DNA of 64,000 nt, taken from positions 2,294,001 through 2,358,000 of the forward strand of contig NC_092794.1 of assembly GCF_918797505.1 (NCBI RefSeq). Direction: 5' to 3'. Positions 11,284-23,918 of the stretch are shown piece by piece; the stretch's first letter is position 1, and each line of letters opens with the position of its first letter. The DNA comes from Bemisia tabaci (Eukaryota; Arthropoda; Insecta; Hemiptera; Aleyrodidae). The translations under genes and the position numbers were made by a program. The notes below the pieces were generated by a model. That model was not told where the DNA came from. It saw only the letters and a program-made list of their open reading frames with translations, and searched no databases.

Positions 11284-11535
11284 CAGTGTTGCCATGTTAA
11301 CGAAGAATTTCGAGTGAGCTTTCCGACGTTGCAAAATTTTCTTGGATAAAATACCAATTTTCAGGTAAATCTGTGAATGTTTTTCTTTCAATTTTTTCAG
11401 AGAATTTATTGTCGATCAAATCTAAATTATCTGTAAATTTTAAGAGAAAATCTTCGTGGCTTTCCTTAAAAATAGACATTATATTGAAAGAAACTTGGCA
11501 ACTCTAGAATGTTTACTCATCGTTTTCCTTTAGAA
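11284..11535 (+). mobile_element. Highly diverged family A relic (A5)
   Basis: The internal order of A blocks (GTTGCAAAATTTTCTTGG, then AATTTTTTCAGAGAATTT, then GAAACTTGGCAACTCTAGAA) is kept, but the ends have decayed. It lies 20 bases from A4, so one locus carries an old and a younger copy side by side. Confidence 0.55.
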
Positions 11536-11904
11536 TGAGTTTCCGAGTCGGAGCTTGATTTATTATCTTGAATTGCTGTTAAGTCAGTGACATGAAAAAA
11601 AAGCGAGCTACACATACCTTTGGTTTTGCGCCAAAATAAAGAGATGTATACACTCTTAAAGTTTGGTCGTGTTCACCTCCTGAAGTGATCTTGAAACGAC
11701 TTGGCCACATTCGTCGTTCTTAGACCAAAGAAGGTAGGGGCGTAGTCCACATTAGGATGGCAACTTTATTATATATTTAAAAAACCAAAGCATTTTCGTA
11801 GTATTGACGATTTTGAGATAAAAATCAGGGATAGTCTACTTCTTCAGCACGATAGACAACGCCGGAATCAAGTCACAATGTAATAGAGACAAGCAAAGCG
11901 TCCT

Positions 11905-12065
11905 TGGGTATAGTGGCGAGTGCGACGAACACTATCCAGATTTCATTTTAACCTCTGGATACAACTATTCGAGCTCCATGGATGTTCGTGTTGCATACGC
12001 ACGGAGATGAAGGCGTTTCGACTGTCCAGGCGCTCAGCGCTCACCACTCACCAGTGGCGCCGACA
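11905..12065 (-). repeat. Family Q fragment (Q1)
   Basis: TACAACTATTCG, then ATGGATGTTCGTGTTGCAT and TGAAGGCG match the other Q copies in reverse orientation. Diverged. Confidence 0.45.
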
Positions 12066-12177
12066 GCGCGTTCGATGTAACCGTATACTTGGTTCCGGAA
12101 ACCGTAGTCTTGCCTCTACGAACCTTATCCGAGATTTCAAACCAAACCGAACTATACAAAAAGCTCGGTTACATATA

Positions 12178-12469
12178 CAGGGTTGCCACAAATTTAGAAA
12201 ATGAAATTCCCTGACCCATTGGAGTAAAATTTCCTAACAATTGCGGATGTATGCTAAACAGCCCAAAGGCCATGATTTAAAATAGTTTCCATGGTAAAAT
12301 TGCTGTTCTAGACGTCCAATCCATTCTAGAAAGCTAATAAAGGTAAATTAACAATTTTTCCCTGACATACTTTCGACACGTTCCCTGACATTTCCAAGTT
12401 TTCATTGACTTTTTAAAATTTTCTGACATTTCCCAGTTTTCCCAGTATTCCCTGACTGTGGCAACCCTG
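12178..12469. mobile_element. Family K element (K1)
   Basis: CAGGGTTGCCACA start and CTGTGGCAACCCTG end, with exact 6-base duplication CATATA (12172-12177 and 12470-12475). The interior is rich in repeats of TTCCCTGACATTT. Confidence 0.85.
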
Positions 12470-12475
12470 CATATA

Positions 12476-13719
12476 GAGCCAAATATTCACGGTTCATATA
12501 ACCGAAATCATTTTCTTAATATCGCACGGAGTATTTCACTCAGACGATATTTTCAAAAATTCGTGTATGGTTTTAAGACTCACCTGTGCTTTGTCAGGCT
12601 TTTACGACTGAAAAAAACCTCAATTGAGGAAATTTGAGAGGACTTGGACTCGGGACGCCTTTAACTTGAGCTCTTCAGACACTACTCGGGCGTAGCGCAG
12701 CAAGGTCAAACTTTGAAATTGAGCTCACTGGGGAATATTTTTTAGTTTGAAGCATTCTCACTAGAGGTGTGATTTATTTGCGCAGTACATTGTGAATTTT
12801 TACAATAATACGTAGAGTATGGACAGAGGAGCCCCGGAGACTGGGACCAAAACTATAATCAAAGCAGTTATTTATCCATGATTATATCCACATCACACTT
12901 TTGCTCACTCAACGCACTCAAGGAAATCCGCTTTTCATCCTCATTTGAATAGCGTTCCAGGAAATATGAGTCGTACTGTATAATTGTCGGTTTTTCATGA
13001 ATTGACTGTTAAAAACGGAAAACAAATTATATATTTCGTGCGTCCCAAACAAATACACAGCCAAACTAAAAATTTCCTATTTTATATTCCTCCGCACGAA
13101 GGCATTATGATCACTTAAATCAATCGATGAAAATCAAATTATATCAAAAATGATACCTTTAAGATAAATGAACCAATTAAGACGTTTTAAGTTGCCTCAT
13201 ACTGAACTGCATTTCCTCCTTTCCGAAAAATAAAATTGTGAGCGAAAGAGAGTGAATTAAAAGACGAAATATTGATTTATATGAAGATTGACAAGGACCA
13301 GAAAAAAGAACTCAAAACCACAAAAGACGAATCAAGAATACTAACGAAGATCGAAAAGTATCGGGTAAAAATGTTATTTTTTGGTCTCTGGCTTTAAAGG
13401 GTCTATGATGTTCATAAAGCAATCCAGTCGGTTAAATTGCTAACAATGACAGAATGAACCCTTTTTTCTGGCATAAATTGATGGACAAAGGACCAAAAAA
13501 CTCGACGATTCATCAGCATGAATGAAGCAGTTGACAACCGATTTAGAGATATGACGCGCGGAATCTTAGGATGCGGATTGAAATTTCGAGTAATCCGTAA
13601 CGTGACATCAAGTTACGATGAAGAATTGTACTTTTCACGAAAATCCCATATTGCGTGGGAATAAAAAAAAAATTCTAAATATCAAGATTTGCATATCCAG
13701 TCCTTAAAACGCAATGTTT
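12476..13719. other. Gene-free stretch
   Basis: AT-rich, mostly unique. No repeat ends or exon signals that I can support. Confidence 0.45.
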
Positions 13720-13970
13720 CGTATGAGGGGCTTGAAGGACAAGGCGCACAAGTGCAGCTTTTGCTACTTCCAGAGATACGTGTTTGAAGTTTCGAAATTA
13801 CATGGATCCTTGTGGCGGAAAGAAAGTTGAAGCTGACTTTTCGATGCTTTAAAATTGGAATTTGGGAGCGACTTTTTCGTAGAATATGCATTAAGACTAG
13901 TTAAACTTGAGATATCTCAATTTTTTCAAAAACTGCACTTATGCGCCTTGTCCCCCAAGCCCCTCATACG
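13720..13970. mobile_element. Foldback family AA (AA1)
   Basis: CGTATGAGGGGCTTGAAGG at the left is answered by AAGCCCCTCATACG at the right; length 251. Arms include AAGTTTCGAAATTACAT. Target duplication not clear. A second copy at 54927-55381 is split by element H. Confidence 0.75.
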
Positions 13971-14949
13971 TTCTTCGAATGTCAAAGCCTCGCGAAATTT
14001 TTCGGGATATTTCAAAGAGATTTTCAATTTTTCATACGTTCCTTTCATTTGAAGCCACCCTGAACAAGTCTTGTTACTCCTCCTTTCATATTCTGTTTAG
14101 AGGTTCATTTACGCAGCCTCCTTCATATTTTCCCCGATTTATTGCGCCGCGTCAAATTGATCACGATAAGCCTCACCAAGGATACACGACTCATAACTCT
14201 CACGTTCCAGACACTCATCGGCTAATTTTTTCTTTTTTAATAATTCGCCCCCCCCCCCCCCCCCCGCCCTCCAGGCATCGCCCTTCGGCGCCTGGAATTT
14301 CAGGAGATCTATTTCGGCGCGTATTTCTCGCGTCTCGTCACATTCGTCTAGCTTTTAAGAAACCGATTAAATTTTTTAGCAATTTCTCCTCTTGCGCAAA
14401 GGGGGGGGGGGGGGTGTCGAACGAGGGGTGATGATGTGATCTATCTTCACAGCCCGTCTCGTTGCGGTAGGTTGCCGTTTTGAACGGGAAACCGAGGACT
14501 TTAATAGATCGCGATGGACGTTAGCACCGACAGCTGCAACACTGCTGGTGAAATATTCATAGTTTGGCCGGCGGCCAATCGGTTTCGCCTCGAGGCGGCT
14601 TTCCTCTTATTTTTTTCGGTTTCTTGTAAAAAAAGAAGACGAAACCTCATGCGTGTTAATCCCCGCGAAACTCGCGGTTAGCGCCTTGTCGGAGGGCAAA
14701 TCGATCAAACGGTTCATTAATATTTGTTCTCCTAGAAATCCCATTCGAAGCTATGGTAAAAAATCGATTACTACGAGCATTCTGATAATCGATCCAATTT
14801 CATCGGTCCAATTGGTGGATCCATCGATCCATCGCACATCAGGCCACTTCGATGATTTCAACGATGTTTGGCAACGCTGCAACGAATTTTGCAATTATTC
14901 CGAGGAGCGATCGGACAGCTCAAGATCATGAATCAATCCGGATGTATTC
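13971..14949. other. Gene-free stretch with C and G runs
   Basis: A 16-base C run at about 14249 and a 14-base G run at about 14401 face each other 150 bases apart and could pair. The chance frame 13907-14431 crosses both. No exon recognised. Confidence 0.45.
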
Positions 14950-15085
14950 CAGTGCTTTGCGATACATCGAATGATCGGCCATTCAAAACTGTAGAATAGG
15001 GTCGATTATCAGGGTGCTCGCAACGAGGACCTGAATAATCGATTCTTCAATATAGCTTCAAATGAGTGGATATCGAGGCGATATT
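14950..15085. mobile_element. hAT family E, truncated copy
   Basis: CAGTGCTTTGCGATACATCG and the GTCGATTATCAGGGTGCTCG core match E copies elsewhere. Right terminus degenerate. Confidence 0.6.
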
Positions 15086-15672
15086 GAAGCTTCGGGACTG
15101 CGGCGTGCGGTTCTTCCTTTGTGGGAGCATCTGTTAATGTTTGAAACGGCCGGGCCGGAGTGCCTCGGTTCTCATTACCCGGTCAATTGGAAAGTTGCGA
15201 GTATCAGACAGTGCTTCGCTGTTAAGTCCGATGGGAAATTCAGTGGGCCCGGGATTGCTGACGTCGAAGGAGAATTCGGAAAAGCTAAGAAAAAGTACCT
15301 TTGATATGGATGCAGCCGCCTCCTTCCACAACAGGAAGGAGCGTTGTCTCTTACGCACGGGGAAAAACTCGATTCAGCTTTTCAATCTAGGCATTTTTCG
15401 ATAAAAGGGCGTAAGAGACTTTCATTGCTGCTAAGATTATGCAATGTAGCTCTCTAGTTGTAAGTAAAAACAAAATTTCACAAGCTTAGCAGCATTGCAA
15501 GCCTCGTACGTCCTTTTACTGAAAAAGTCCTCAATTCCGGTAACCGGAGTTTTTAGCCATAGAGACCGAACTTTGGTTCATTTTACGGAAATTTTGTGGG
15601 ATGACCGAAAATGTTGGGTTACCTGAACCGGAAGACTTTGGGGTTCGTTGTAAACAGAACAGGGTAAGCAAA

Positions 15673-16005
15673 TAATGGAGACTTTGCATGTACATTTTTT
15701 TATTGCCTCATCTGAAAGTGTTTAAAGAGCTGATTTCACAGAATTTTTTATAATTTTTTTCTGATATGGGAAATGGTATAAAATATATATTTAAAAGTGA
15801 GAAAATGCACCGCCTAGTGACGTCATCTGGCGGCATTTCCTATTTAAACACACGTATTTTAGCAGATTAGATCATTTTGTCATATCTCCTCCGATAATTT
15901 TTCATTTTATGAACCAAGGATATATCCTCGTGTTCAGTTCACTCAGTGGTTTCCACTTCAGCACGAAATTCATCAAATTTCAGACACCTACAAATTCTCT
16001 GTTAA
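15673..16005. mobile_element. Family C element (C1)
   Basis: Starts AATGGAGACTTTGCATG and shares colinear blocks (AAAGAGCTGATTTCACAG, GACGTCATCTGGCGGCATTT, AGACACCTACAAATTC) with C2 at 31078-31405. The first 17 bases resemble the terminus of foldback B. Confidence 0.65.
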
Positions 16006-16519
16006 GGGGTGCTTGTGGACTTTTCCAACGTGTTTCTTACATTCTGCGGGAGACTTGGATGAGGAATCAGATATTGTGGTGCCTCAGTTATAAGCCTATG
16101 TATTGGTCAATTTCGGGTGTTGGCGGTGGGCATATAATAGGAGAGTTTACGAGGTCTCATTGATGAGTATATTTATTGCGGCTGATTTCCGGATGAATAG
16201 GTCACTCCCGGGAGTCCCGAGCCCTGGGACAGTGGGGCACTGTAATTCTCCGGCCCTCTTGTCTCAGACGCCCCTCGCTAATTCCGTCCATCCGCTTCGC
16301 TCCGTTGCACGCTTCCTTCGTTTCTCCTAAATTTTTCTGCCACGAGCCCTAGAATGAAGCAAATACTCAGCTGGTGGTTGCTTCAACTGAGCGAGTCTCT
16401 TGGTTTTTTTTTTAAAAAAATCCACAGAGAAAACAAAAGCAGCATTTTAAATTCCGGGCCGAGTAGAACCCCCGACTTTTACGAATCGTTTTAGATTGGT
16501 TCATCCGCCTGGTACCCAC

Positions 16520-16790
16520 GTTCTTGAATCCTTATGGAAAATAACATGGGGTTCATTTTTCATCGAAAACATCTCGAAAATAAGGTCAAAATGTGTCGGA
16601 GATTTCAGAAATTGATTCTCCAGATTTTTCTTGAATAATGGAATATATTCTGGAATCCTTGTGGAAAAAAATACGGGGTTCATTTTTCATCGAAAACATC
16701 TCGAAAACAAGGTAAAAATGCGTCGGAGATTTCAGAAATTGTTTCTTCAGATTTTTCTTGAATAATGGAATATATTCTGGAATGCCTGGG
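16520..16790. repeat. Tandem duplication X, 127-bp unit x2.1
   Basis: GGTTCATTTTTCATCGAAAA recurs exactly 127 bases apart, followed by the same TCGGAGATTTCAGAAATTG. A third partial unit starts near 16774. Confidence 0.85.
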
Positions 16791-17541
16791 ATAAAAAAAC
16801 AACCAAAGGAAACCTCAAACTAATAGAGAAGATGAAATGAGCAGAACAAGAGACGCAATATAAGGAACTAATTCCAAAATATTGATAAGGAAAATTTAAA
16901 AAAAAAAAAGAGATAAATCAAATTGTTCCACTTTTTATAGTGTTATAGAAATAAAAATGAAAACATTATTTAGTTAAAAGCCGCAGTAATCAAGAAATAT
17001 AAATCTTTGAAACAACACGGCGGTATGAATGATAACCGAGGTACTTTTTCAAAGCGTAGCGAGAAATTCCCTGGAATTTTCGAAGAAAATCAGCGAGCGC
17101 AAGTTTTCGACATAGGCTTGGAGAGGCCGTCAAGAGCAAACACATGTCTGTCTACATTCGTCCAATTCATAATGAAATGCAACAATACATTAAACAAAGG
17201 GCTTTTTGTACAAGTGCCCTTCCCCTTCTACCCCCTCGTTCCTGCACTTTACGACCCTCCAGACTCGCTGCACGCCACCTATCGGCGGGCCTATAAATTC
17301 TCTCAAACGGCAAGTATAGCCAGTCGCATACATTACCCGAGCAAATAAAAGCAGAGGCAAATACTGTTACGATCATATCGCATCAACAAGTACTCCGCCT
17401 GCAGAAGAGGGCGCCATCAACTCCACGCCAGCCTGCCAATTCGAGCCCAAATGAGCGGCGAAATTTCGCGAAGATTCTGGTAAAAATGGACCGATACACG
17501 GAATAAAACTCAACTTATAAAATGTATGTAAAGACTTATAC
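16791..17541. other. Gene-free stretch
   Basis: Contains an A-rich tract near 16895 and mixed unique DNA; nothing further supported. Confidence 0.45.
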
Positions 17542-17747
17542 GTAACAATGGCGGATGTGAAAAATGACCTTTTCGAAACACATTAAAAAAAACTATTTTG
17601 ACATCGAGAAAATTTTGAGAAAATACTTGAGATGTGATCTTCGAAATCTGTACATTATGCCAGAGCCAAACAAAAAAATTTTGTGTGAGCAAAACAGTTT
17701 TGTATGCGTGTTTCGAAAATGTAATTTTTCACATCCGCCATTGTTAC
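17542..17747. mobile_element. Foldback family Y
   Basis: GTAACAATGGCGGATGTGAA is inverted as CACATCCGCCATTGTTAC; 206 bases. The arms continue imperfectly inward (TTTTCGAAACAC and GTGTTTCGAAAA). Confidence 0.7.
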
Positions 17748-17780
17748 ATAGTATGTATAAGGCCTCATATGTCTCTGATA

Positions 17781-18018
17781 TGGATTGCATTTTGCAGAAA
17801 GGAACCAGCTAGGATTGTGCAACTTACGTTCTTTCCAATGAATCACTGAAATCATGCCTAGAATTAAATTTACAAAGGTAATTTTTGTCATGAATTTACA
17901 GTTTATTGAGAGTAAAGATTTTGTTTGGATGGTCAAGTTATTTTTGCAAGGTAAACAAAGTTGCAGAATCTTAGCGACTTTGGAATGCTCTTGGTTCCTT
18001 TTTGCAAAACGCAATCCA
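17781..18018. mobile_element. Family Z2 long-TIR element
   Basis: TGGATTGCATTTTGCAGAAA and the inverse ending GCAATCCA enclose 238 bases. Arms include GGAACCAGCTAGGATTGTGC. Flanks GATA and TATA are close to a 4-bp duplication. A diverged relative lies at 26325-26570. Confidence 0.65.
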
Positions 18019-19205
18019 TATATTTCTATGAGTATGTATCTTGGTAATATTATTACCGAGAGGCACGTTCACTCATCAAAATCTCATGCAGAATACGTAG
18101 AAAATATCCGAGATCATCTCATGTTAAAGATTAGCGTTTTTAGTATACATTCGAATCGGGAAATTCAATCTTTTCGAGTCCAAAAAAACCAAGATCAACG
18201 TAACTCGAATCACTCACCAAGAACAAAAACGTCTTCTTCGGCAAGTGTTGGGTTCCCGTATGCATGAAGAATTTTGCGAGAAATATCGGAGTTCATTTTC
18301 GAAGGGGTTTTTTACTTATGCAGACGTGATTGCGCTTCAGGGTTGACATAACTGAAATGAGTCTTTTCAACTCGAAAGATAAAGCTGAGCAAAAATACTT
18401 TTCACCCACCCTATGTTAGGGTGGTAGTGCGAAACGGATGGGAATCGAAATCCGCGACTTTGATTTATCACAGCCGGAGGAATAAGATGCTTAAACTGTC
18501 ATATCTTCGATAAGATTCGCCACTTTTTCTCATGGTCACCAAAGAAAAAATAAAAGAAAAAAAAAATACTTTTCACAGGGCGGATCACGTTAAAATTACG
18601 TTGAGCATTTTGAAAAACGTCTTAAATACATTCCGAAACGCACATTAGGAACTTTCTCTACAATAATGAACTATAATAAATAACAGTAGCCATAGTAGCC
18701 AAAGTAGTAATTCTCAATTCGTTGTTTCTCTCACGAAAGAACGGAACTACATTTCAATGTTGCCTTTCCCTGCACAAATTTCATCCCAAAATTCATTCTT
18801 ACCAAGAAAATTTTGGCCATTTCTAACTGAAAATTTCACTCATTTCCTTTCCATCACATGCAATAATCAGAAAAATTGTCGACAAAAATTACACAGGCGT
18901 ATTCTGGTAAAAAATCTAATTGTTAGAGCCAATTTTACAACCTGAGAGTGGAGTAAGGTTCCTCCAGTTGGGAAAGGACGAATTTTTGCAAATGCATAAA
19001 GTGCATTGTACTTAATCCTTTTCAAACTTTCAAAATCGCGTCCGCTGGGGAACTTTTCTTAAGGAGGGTTTAATCTCGATGAGGATTTGATGACGTTCGG
19101 GTTGAACCGTGCGACATTATTTCTCCACGGTATTTTCGACAGAGCGACAATGAGGCAGCTTTTGTGAGGAATGTGGACCGGAAGGTGTTCCCTCCTCACA
19201 CGCGC
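18019..19205. other. Gene-free stretch
   Basis: Unique-looking AT-rich sequence with A runs near 18560. No exon or repeat ends supported. Confidence 0.45.
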
Positions 19206-19292
19206 TCAATTGGACGTATTTATGCTAAAAGGAACTAAGTGCATGGGGTTTGCGTGTAGCATAGCTCTTTTTAGCATAAATACGTCCAATTG
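19206..19292. repeat. Short foldback AC
   Basis: CAATTGGACGTATTTATGCT and AGCATAAATACGTCCAATTG close an 87-base palindrome. A second fragment is at 23937-23987. Confidence 0.65.
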
Positions 19293-19354
19293 TTTTATAT
19301 GCACTCGACTTGGGACATAAACTGGGCTTCTCACGCGAAGACGGCCACGCCGCA

Positions 19355-19585
19355 CAGTGGACCGAGACATTAATCAGAGGTCGGACACGAAATTTTTGAC
19401 AAAAACTCCAAATTTGAGTGTTTATTTCCTCACACGTAGATTTCAAGGGGTGCTTTTAAAAGAAAATTTTACAAGGAAACCAATGAAACCACTTTCAGAA
19501 CCTCTAAGTTTTGTATGAACGGAGTTATGAGCGTTTCAAGTTTCCAAATTTTGGTCCGACCTTTCCCATTGACTCGGACCCACTG
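19355..19585. mobile_element. Family L MITE (L2)
   Basis: CAGTGGACCGAGACA start and GACTCGGACCCACTG end, 231 bases, colinear with L1. Confidence 0.75.
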
Positions 19586-20102
19586 TGCGACGGTGGCAAG
19601 ACCGCAGCGCGGAGCCCGGCCCGACCGGCAAAACTCGAATTTGCAAAACGAGCGCAGACTCTAAAGTTGAGCGGATCGCCGGAATTGCCACTTGATGTAG
19701 GCCGCGAGGGTGGTCTTACGCTCAGTGTAAAATACGGATTCACACTTACAATCAGAGCGAAGGTGTAAGATTTTCATTCCAAAAATCGAACCTACACTCA
19801 AATATAAAAGAACTAAACCGACAAAAGTTTGTGTGGAAAGTGGAGCTCAGAGTAACTCACGCGCACCCTCCGTCGATTCCAGGCTTATCCGTTTTCCCCA
19901 TCGTTTCATTGTGCTACATACAAGGCAAACTGTGCGATATCAACACAAAAGTTGGATTTTGTCAGGATTGCCACAGAATTTGGGAAGTTACGGCTCCAGC
20001 ATCCGGAACTTTTGGGCTCTGCGCCGGGAACAAATGGAACGTCCGAATAGCTCGTAATTTTTTTTCAGCGTTTCTCTCCGAAAACGGTCACAAATAAAGA
20101 TT

Positions 20103-20500
20103 AGAGTACCTATATAGCGAGAGTATGGACAGATCGCTTCATGGAGGGCTTAGGGCCCAAAAGTGCAGCCATTCTCCTAACCAACTTCTAACACACAAAA
20201 TTTCACTGCCAGTCAGCAGAGTCTGCAGATTCCAATTCTAACCAAGATGGCCAAGAATGTACATAAATGAGCGTTCATCCGCAAAAATGACTAAATTCAT
20301 GCACAAATTTAGTCAAATACGTGCTTTATAAACGACGGTTCGTAACAATTATTGTATCAGTAAATCGCTCTGGATAATTGAAATTCATAGGTTGGCTGCA
20401 TTTCTGGGCCGTAACTTTATTCGCGGAGGCATCATCGGTGAAGGCCTGATGGATTTTTGGATTTTCATATCTGTCTATACTCTCGCTATATAGGTACTCT
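20103..20500. mobile_element. Family AF TIR element
   Basis: AGAGTACCTATATAGCGAGA is inverted exactly at the right end (TCTCGCTATATAGGTACTCT). 398 bases. Secondary inverted blocks (GGGCCCAAAAGTGCAGCC and GGCTGCATTTCTGGGCC) continue the arms. Confidence 0.75.
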
Positions 20501-21946
20501 CATGAAGATGATCCGTATTTTTTTCCTGATTCAAATTAAAAGATGAAAAATGAAAATAATAATTCAACATTATCTGAAAAACTCTCGCGGGGATTTCGGT
20601 GCGAGGATTGGAGTTTGAGTCTGATTGGATTAAAACACGATGGAGAACAAAAAAGTTGGCGGAGGTTGTCGGTAAGAGGCCCTCATTAGAGTTATATCCG
20701 AGGCTTTCAAACTCGAGAGCACTTGCCTCGGGAATATTCAAATGGAGTCGCCGTGGATTATGAATGGCGTCCTCCGATTATTCCATGCTTTTCCGCGGGG
20801 CAGGAGCCTACGGGAAACTACTCTAAGTTCATCTCAACTCGGTTGCAACTCTCCGGCGCGATTGTCACGCTGCGTCGTAGACATCCCATTCCGCGCGACT
20901 AGCATGATTTATTCACTAACTTATCCTACAATCCGAGATTATCCGCGCCCTTTCCAACCCCTCGCCCTCCATTATATATTCATAGTGCAATATCACGATT
21001 CTGATAAGTGTACGTACAGGGAGAAGGGGAGGGGGGGGGGGGTTCTTTGAACAACGGGGAAATTGGGTCACCAGGGCTGTGAAATTAAGAAAGGCCTCTG
21101 TGATTGCAAAACTCTTGTCCATCGAGGAGAAAGATTCAATGTTCAGCAAGGAAAATATACCCTCATTATTGATGTGATAGTATTCGACGGGGCCAAACAG
21201 GTCGTCTGGTATGGTCATGTTGACGGGAAAGCAAAGAAAGGCTGCTAAAGAATACGGTTGATTGGGTTCCTCCTGGGAGGAGGTGAAGGGGACGACAACC
21301 AGTGAAAAGGTGGTGACGGGGGGTTTAAATGGAATGAGGGAGTGCCAACTCCCTGAGGGGCTGTACGAGGACAGGGCACTAAAACGCTAGAGAGCGCTGT
21401 AAAAGCGGCTCTTATTTATGTCTTATTGGTGGTGTTTTTTTCTAGAAGTCTGGAAAATGTGCCAAAAGGTGGAAATTCGAACTGCCCATCACAACGAGAA
21501 GACCGGTTTGGATTTTAAAAAAAATTGATTTTCAAATTTCCGTGTTAAACACGTATTACTCTCACAAGCTTTGGGTCAAAGTTTTAAGCCATGATAAGCA
21601 CTGTGAATGATGCAATGCGTTTTGAATGCACAGTTTTTAAGACTGGCAACAGCGCCGATAAAAAACAGCGGTTTTCTATAATTACAATGACTCATTTTTC
21701 GTCCTCAGACTTAAAGTTGCTGCTAAATAGTCAATTTTTGGAATGTTTCCGTGTGCCTTCCAAAATATGCAGAAATAACCCATCTAAGCTAAGGGAGAAA
21801 GGTTGGAGCAAACTTTACGAGCTTAAACTCTTCGCTGCAAGACGTAATAGTTTAAAAGTGCTCCCATTGATTTCCTCGTAAAATTTCATCGACAGTTGCA
21901 GTTTCAGCCAAAAATGCATGCCCTACACCTCCCGTTGACTCGTTAG
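20501..21946. other. Mostly unannotated stretch
   Basis: Includes a GC-richer part (20740-20960), a G run near 21030 and the possible LINE scrap listed separately. No exon pair recognised. Confidence 0.4.
21063..21248 (+). pseudogene. Possible non-LTR retroelement fragment
   Basis: A 61-codon ORF contains AKQVVWYGHVDGKAKK. The W-Y-G-H-V core recalls the WxGHVxRM motif near the C terminus of RTE-like and related LINE polyproteins. Only this short core is similar, and the rest is unrecognised. Treat as a possible eroded remnant. Confidence 0.2.
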
Positions 21947-22111
21947 CAGTGGCGACGCGTGAATGGTCGATTATCGATATATCCCCATTTGAGGCTGTGG
22001 TAAAGAGTCGATTATTCAGGTGTTCGTTGCGAACACCCTGTTTATCGATTATTTTCCATAGGTTTAAATGGGAAATCGATCGATATATCGCAAAAGCACG
22101 CCACGCCACTG
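21947..22111. mobile_element. hAT-type MITE, family E, intact
   Basis: CAGTGGCGACGCGTGAATGG to CACGCCACGCCACTG, 165 bases, flanked by the exact 8-base duplication CTCGTTAG (21939-21946 and 22112-22119). The core pairs TCGATTATTCAGGTGTTCG with its inverse. This copy defines the family. Confidence 0.93.
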
Positions 22112-22797
22112 CTCGTTAGCAACATGTACGACGGATGTTGAGGGACGTGAACATACACAAAATCACGAATGATATTTCGGCAAGCTTTACAAAATTTCCC
22201 CCTATATTTTTCTCTTGTTGATTGACGCAATAATACGGGTAAGAAAGGTAAACCACAAAATGAAATTGACTCTTTTGACTGCCTCTCCAAGGTGAATGAG
22301 AGGGGGAAAACATTCGATAGCGTTATTACACCAATAACAATCATTAGGATTGGATGAGATGAATGAACAAACACATTTTCAACGCTAACATCTGAAAACA
22401 GTCTCGGAACAACTTAAGTACCTCAATGTTAACTTTATGAGCTTGTATTCGAGACAGATGAGTCAACGAAAGCGAGAGCTTTATGTTTAAAACGATTGCC
22501 GTCTGGACCTGCAAAGCTCTCTATCTGCTGTTGACTCAAAATTGTTTGCGAAACATTATTTGACGAGCTTTACTCTTAAGACTTGCTTCAGAGATAGGTT
22601 TCCCGCAGGGATGTCGCAGGATGTCCCTAATAATAGCTGATTGTGAGCCGTGAAATGTGACATTTTCGGATAGGAGTCGGAAAAGTATGGAGCCGAAAGG
22701 GACGAGAGTTTATGGAATAGAAAAGGGTGGCCCGTGAAAATGGACTTAAAATTTAATGGGTACTCCAAGTGCCTGACCAACTAAACATATGGACATA
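22112..22797. other. Gene-free stretch
   Basis: No supported feature; chance frames only. Confidence 0.45.
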
Positions 22798-23227
22798 CTT
22801 AAGATGATTCATCAAGCTCAAGTGCGACGTGGTCGAACTGGCATACGATAAATCGCACCAATTAGGTAAAAAATCTCGGCAAATTTTTAATTTTTAGCAA
22901 AAAATGGACGATAGCCCCTGCGTATGAGCCTAAAAATCATTCTAAATCCAAAAATCGGCAAAGTTCAGAGAAATGAAATCAGAATAGTGTTAGGAAAAAA
23001 ACCTCGCGTTCGATACAGAAATTGATAGCTGAATCAAATGCGAGGTTTCTTTCCTAACACCATTCTGCTTTCATTTCTCTAAACTTTGCCGATTTTGGGG
23101 TTTCGAATGATTCTTTAGGCTCATGCTATCGTCCTTTCTTTTGCTAAAAAGTCAATATCTGCCGAGATTTCTTAACTAAAATATGCCAGTTCGATCACTT
23201 CTTTTGAGCTTGACGAATCACCTTAAG
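22798..23227. mobile_element. Foldback family M
   Basis: CTTAAGATGATTCATCAAGC pairs with the right end GCTTGACGAATCACCTTAAG. Long arms over almost the whole 430 bases include GTTAGGAAAAAAACCTCGC and its inverse, leaving a small central loop. Confidence 0.75.
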
Positions 23228-23256
23228 TATAATTTAAGATATCCTCCGTGTTATTC

Positions 23257-23512
23257 GGACCGCGTTATGCAAAAAGGAACCAAGCCACATCAGCTATGGC
23301 CGAATTCAGTTGGACAATTTATGAGTTTTTGCATGACAATGGTTGTCCGAATTTTTGTGCAAATTTCAGAGAATTTTCTGCATAGTACGAAGCAAAATCC
23401 TTACAATTTTGAAAGGAATCCGCACAAACGTTCTCTGGTAAAAAAATTAAATTGCCCCGTTAAATCTGGCATTGGCTGACGCGGCTTGGTTCAATTCTGC
23501 TGAACACGGTCC
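23257..23512. mobile_element. Family S long-TIR MITE (S2)
   Basis: GGACCGCGTTATGCAAAAAG start and AACACGGTCC end, 256 bases. Arms carry GAACCAAGCCACATCAGCTA. No clean target duplication. Starts 30 bases after family M. Confidence 0.75.
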
Positions 23513-23689
23513 ATATTAGTCATTCATTTCAAAACCGTGGATACGGTAAATATTGGAAACTGTTCTCATCGTCAATATTGTCTTTCTCTATTTTTCATAA
23601 ACCTTCCAGAATTAAAAACATTACGATCTCGATAGTGCCGCCGATGCTTAGTGCTGAAAAGCGATATCTTCTCATTTGGACGCACTTAT

Positions 23690-23918
23690 CACTGGGGAAA
23701 AAAAACACATTGGATGTAGAGTCCAGACTCTTAAAAACATCGACAAGAAAAAATACTCTTGATTCAATCAGATTTAAGCTTAAATCAAGAACCAAGCCTC
23801 TTAATTTGAGCGGATTTCCTTTTGATTTAAGCTTAAATCTGATTGAATCAAGAGTCCTTTTTCGTGTCAATGTTTTCAAGAGTCTGGAATCTAGATCCAA
23901 TGTGTTTTTTTTTCAGTG
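23690..23918. mobile_element. CACTG foldback, family F (F1)
   Basis: CACTGGGGAAAAAAAACACA to the TTTTTTTTCAGTG end, 229 bases. Arms include GAGTCCAGACTCTTAAAAAC. Similar copies at 62144-62371 and 44258-44340. Confidence 0.8.

Noticed and set aside
13907..14431. 174-codon plus-strand ORF
   Set aside because: Begins inside foldback AA1 and passes through a C run and a G run; composition reflects repeats.
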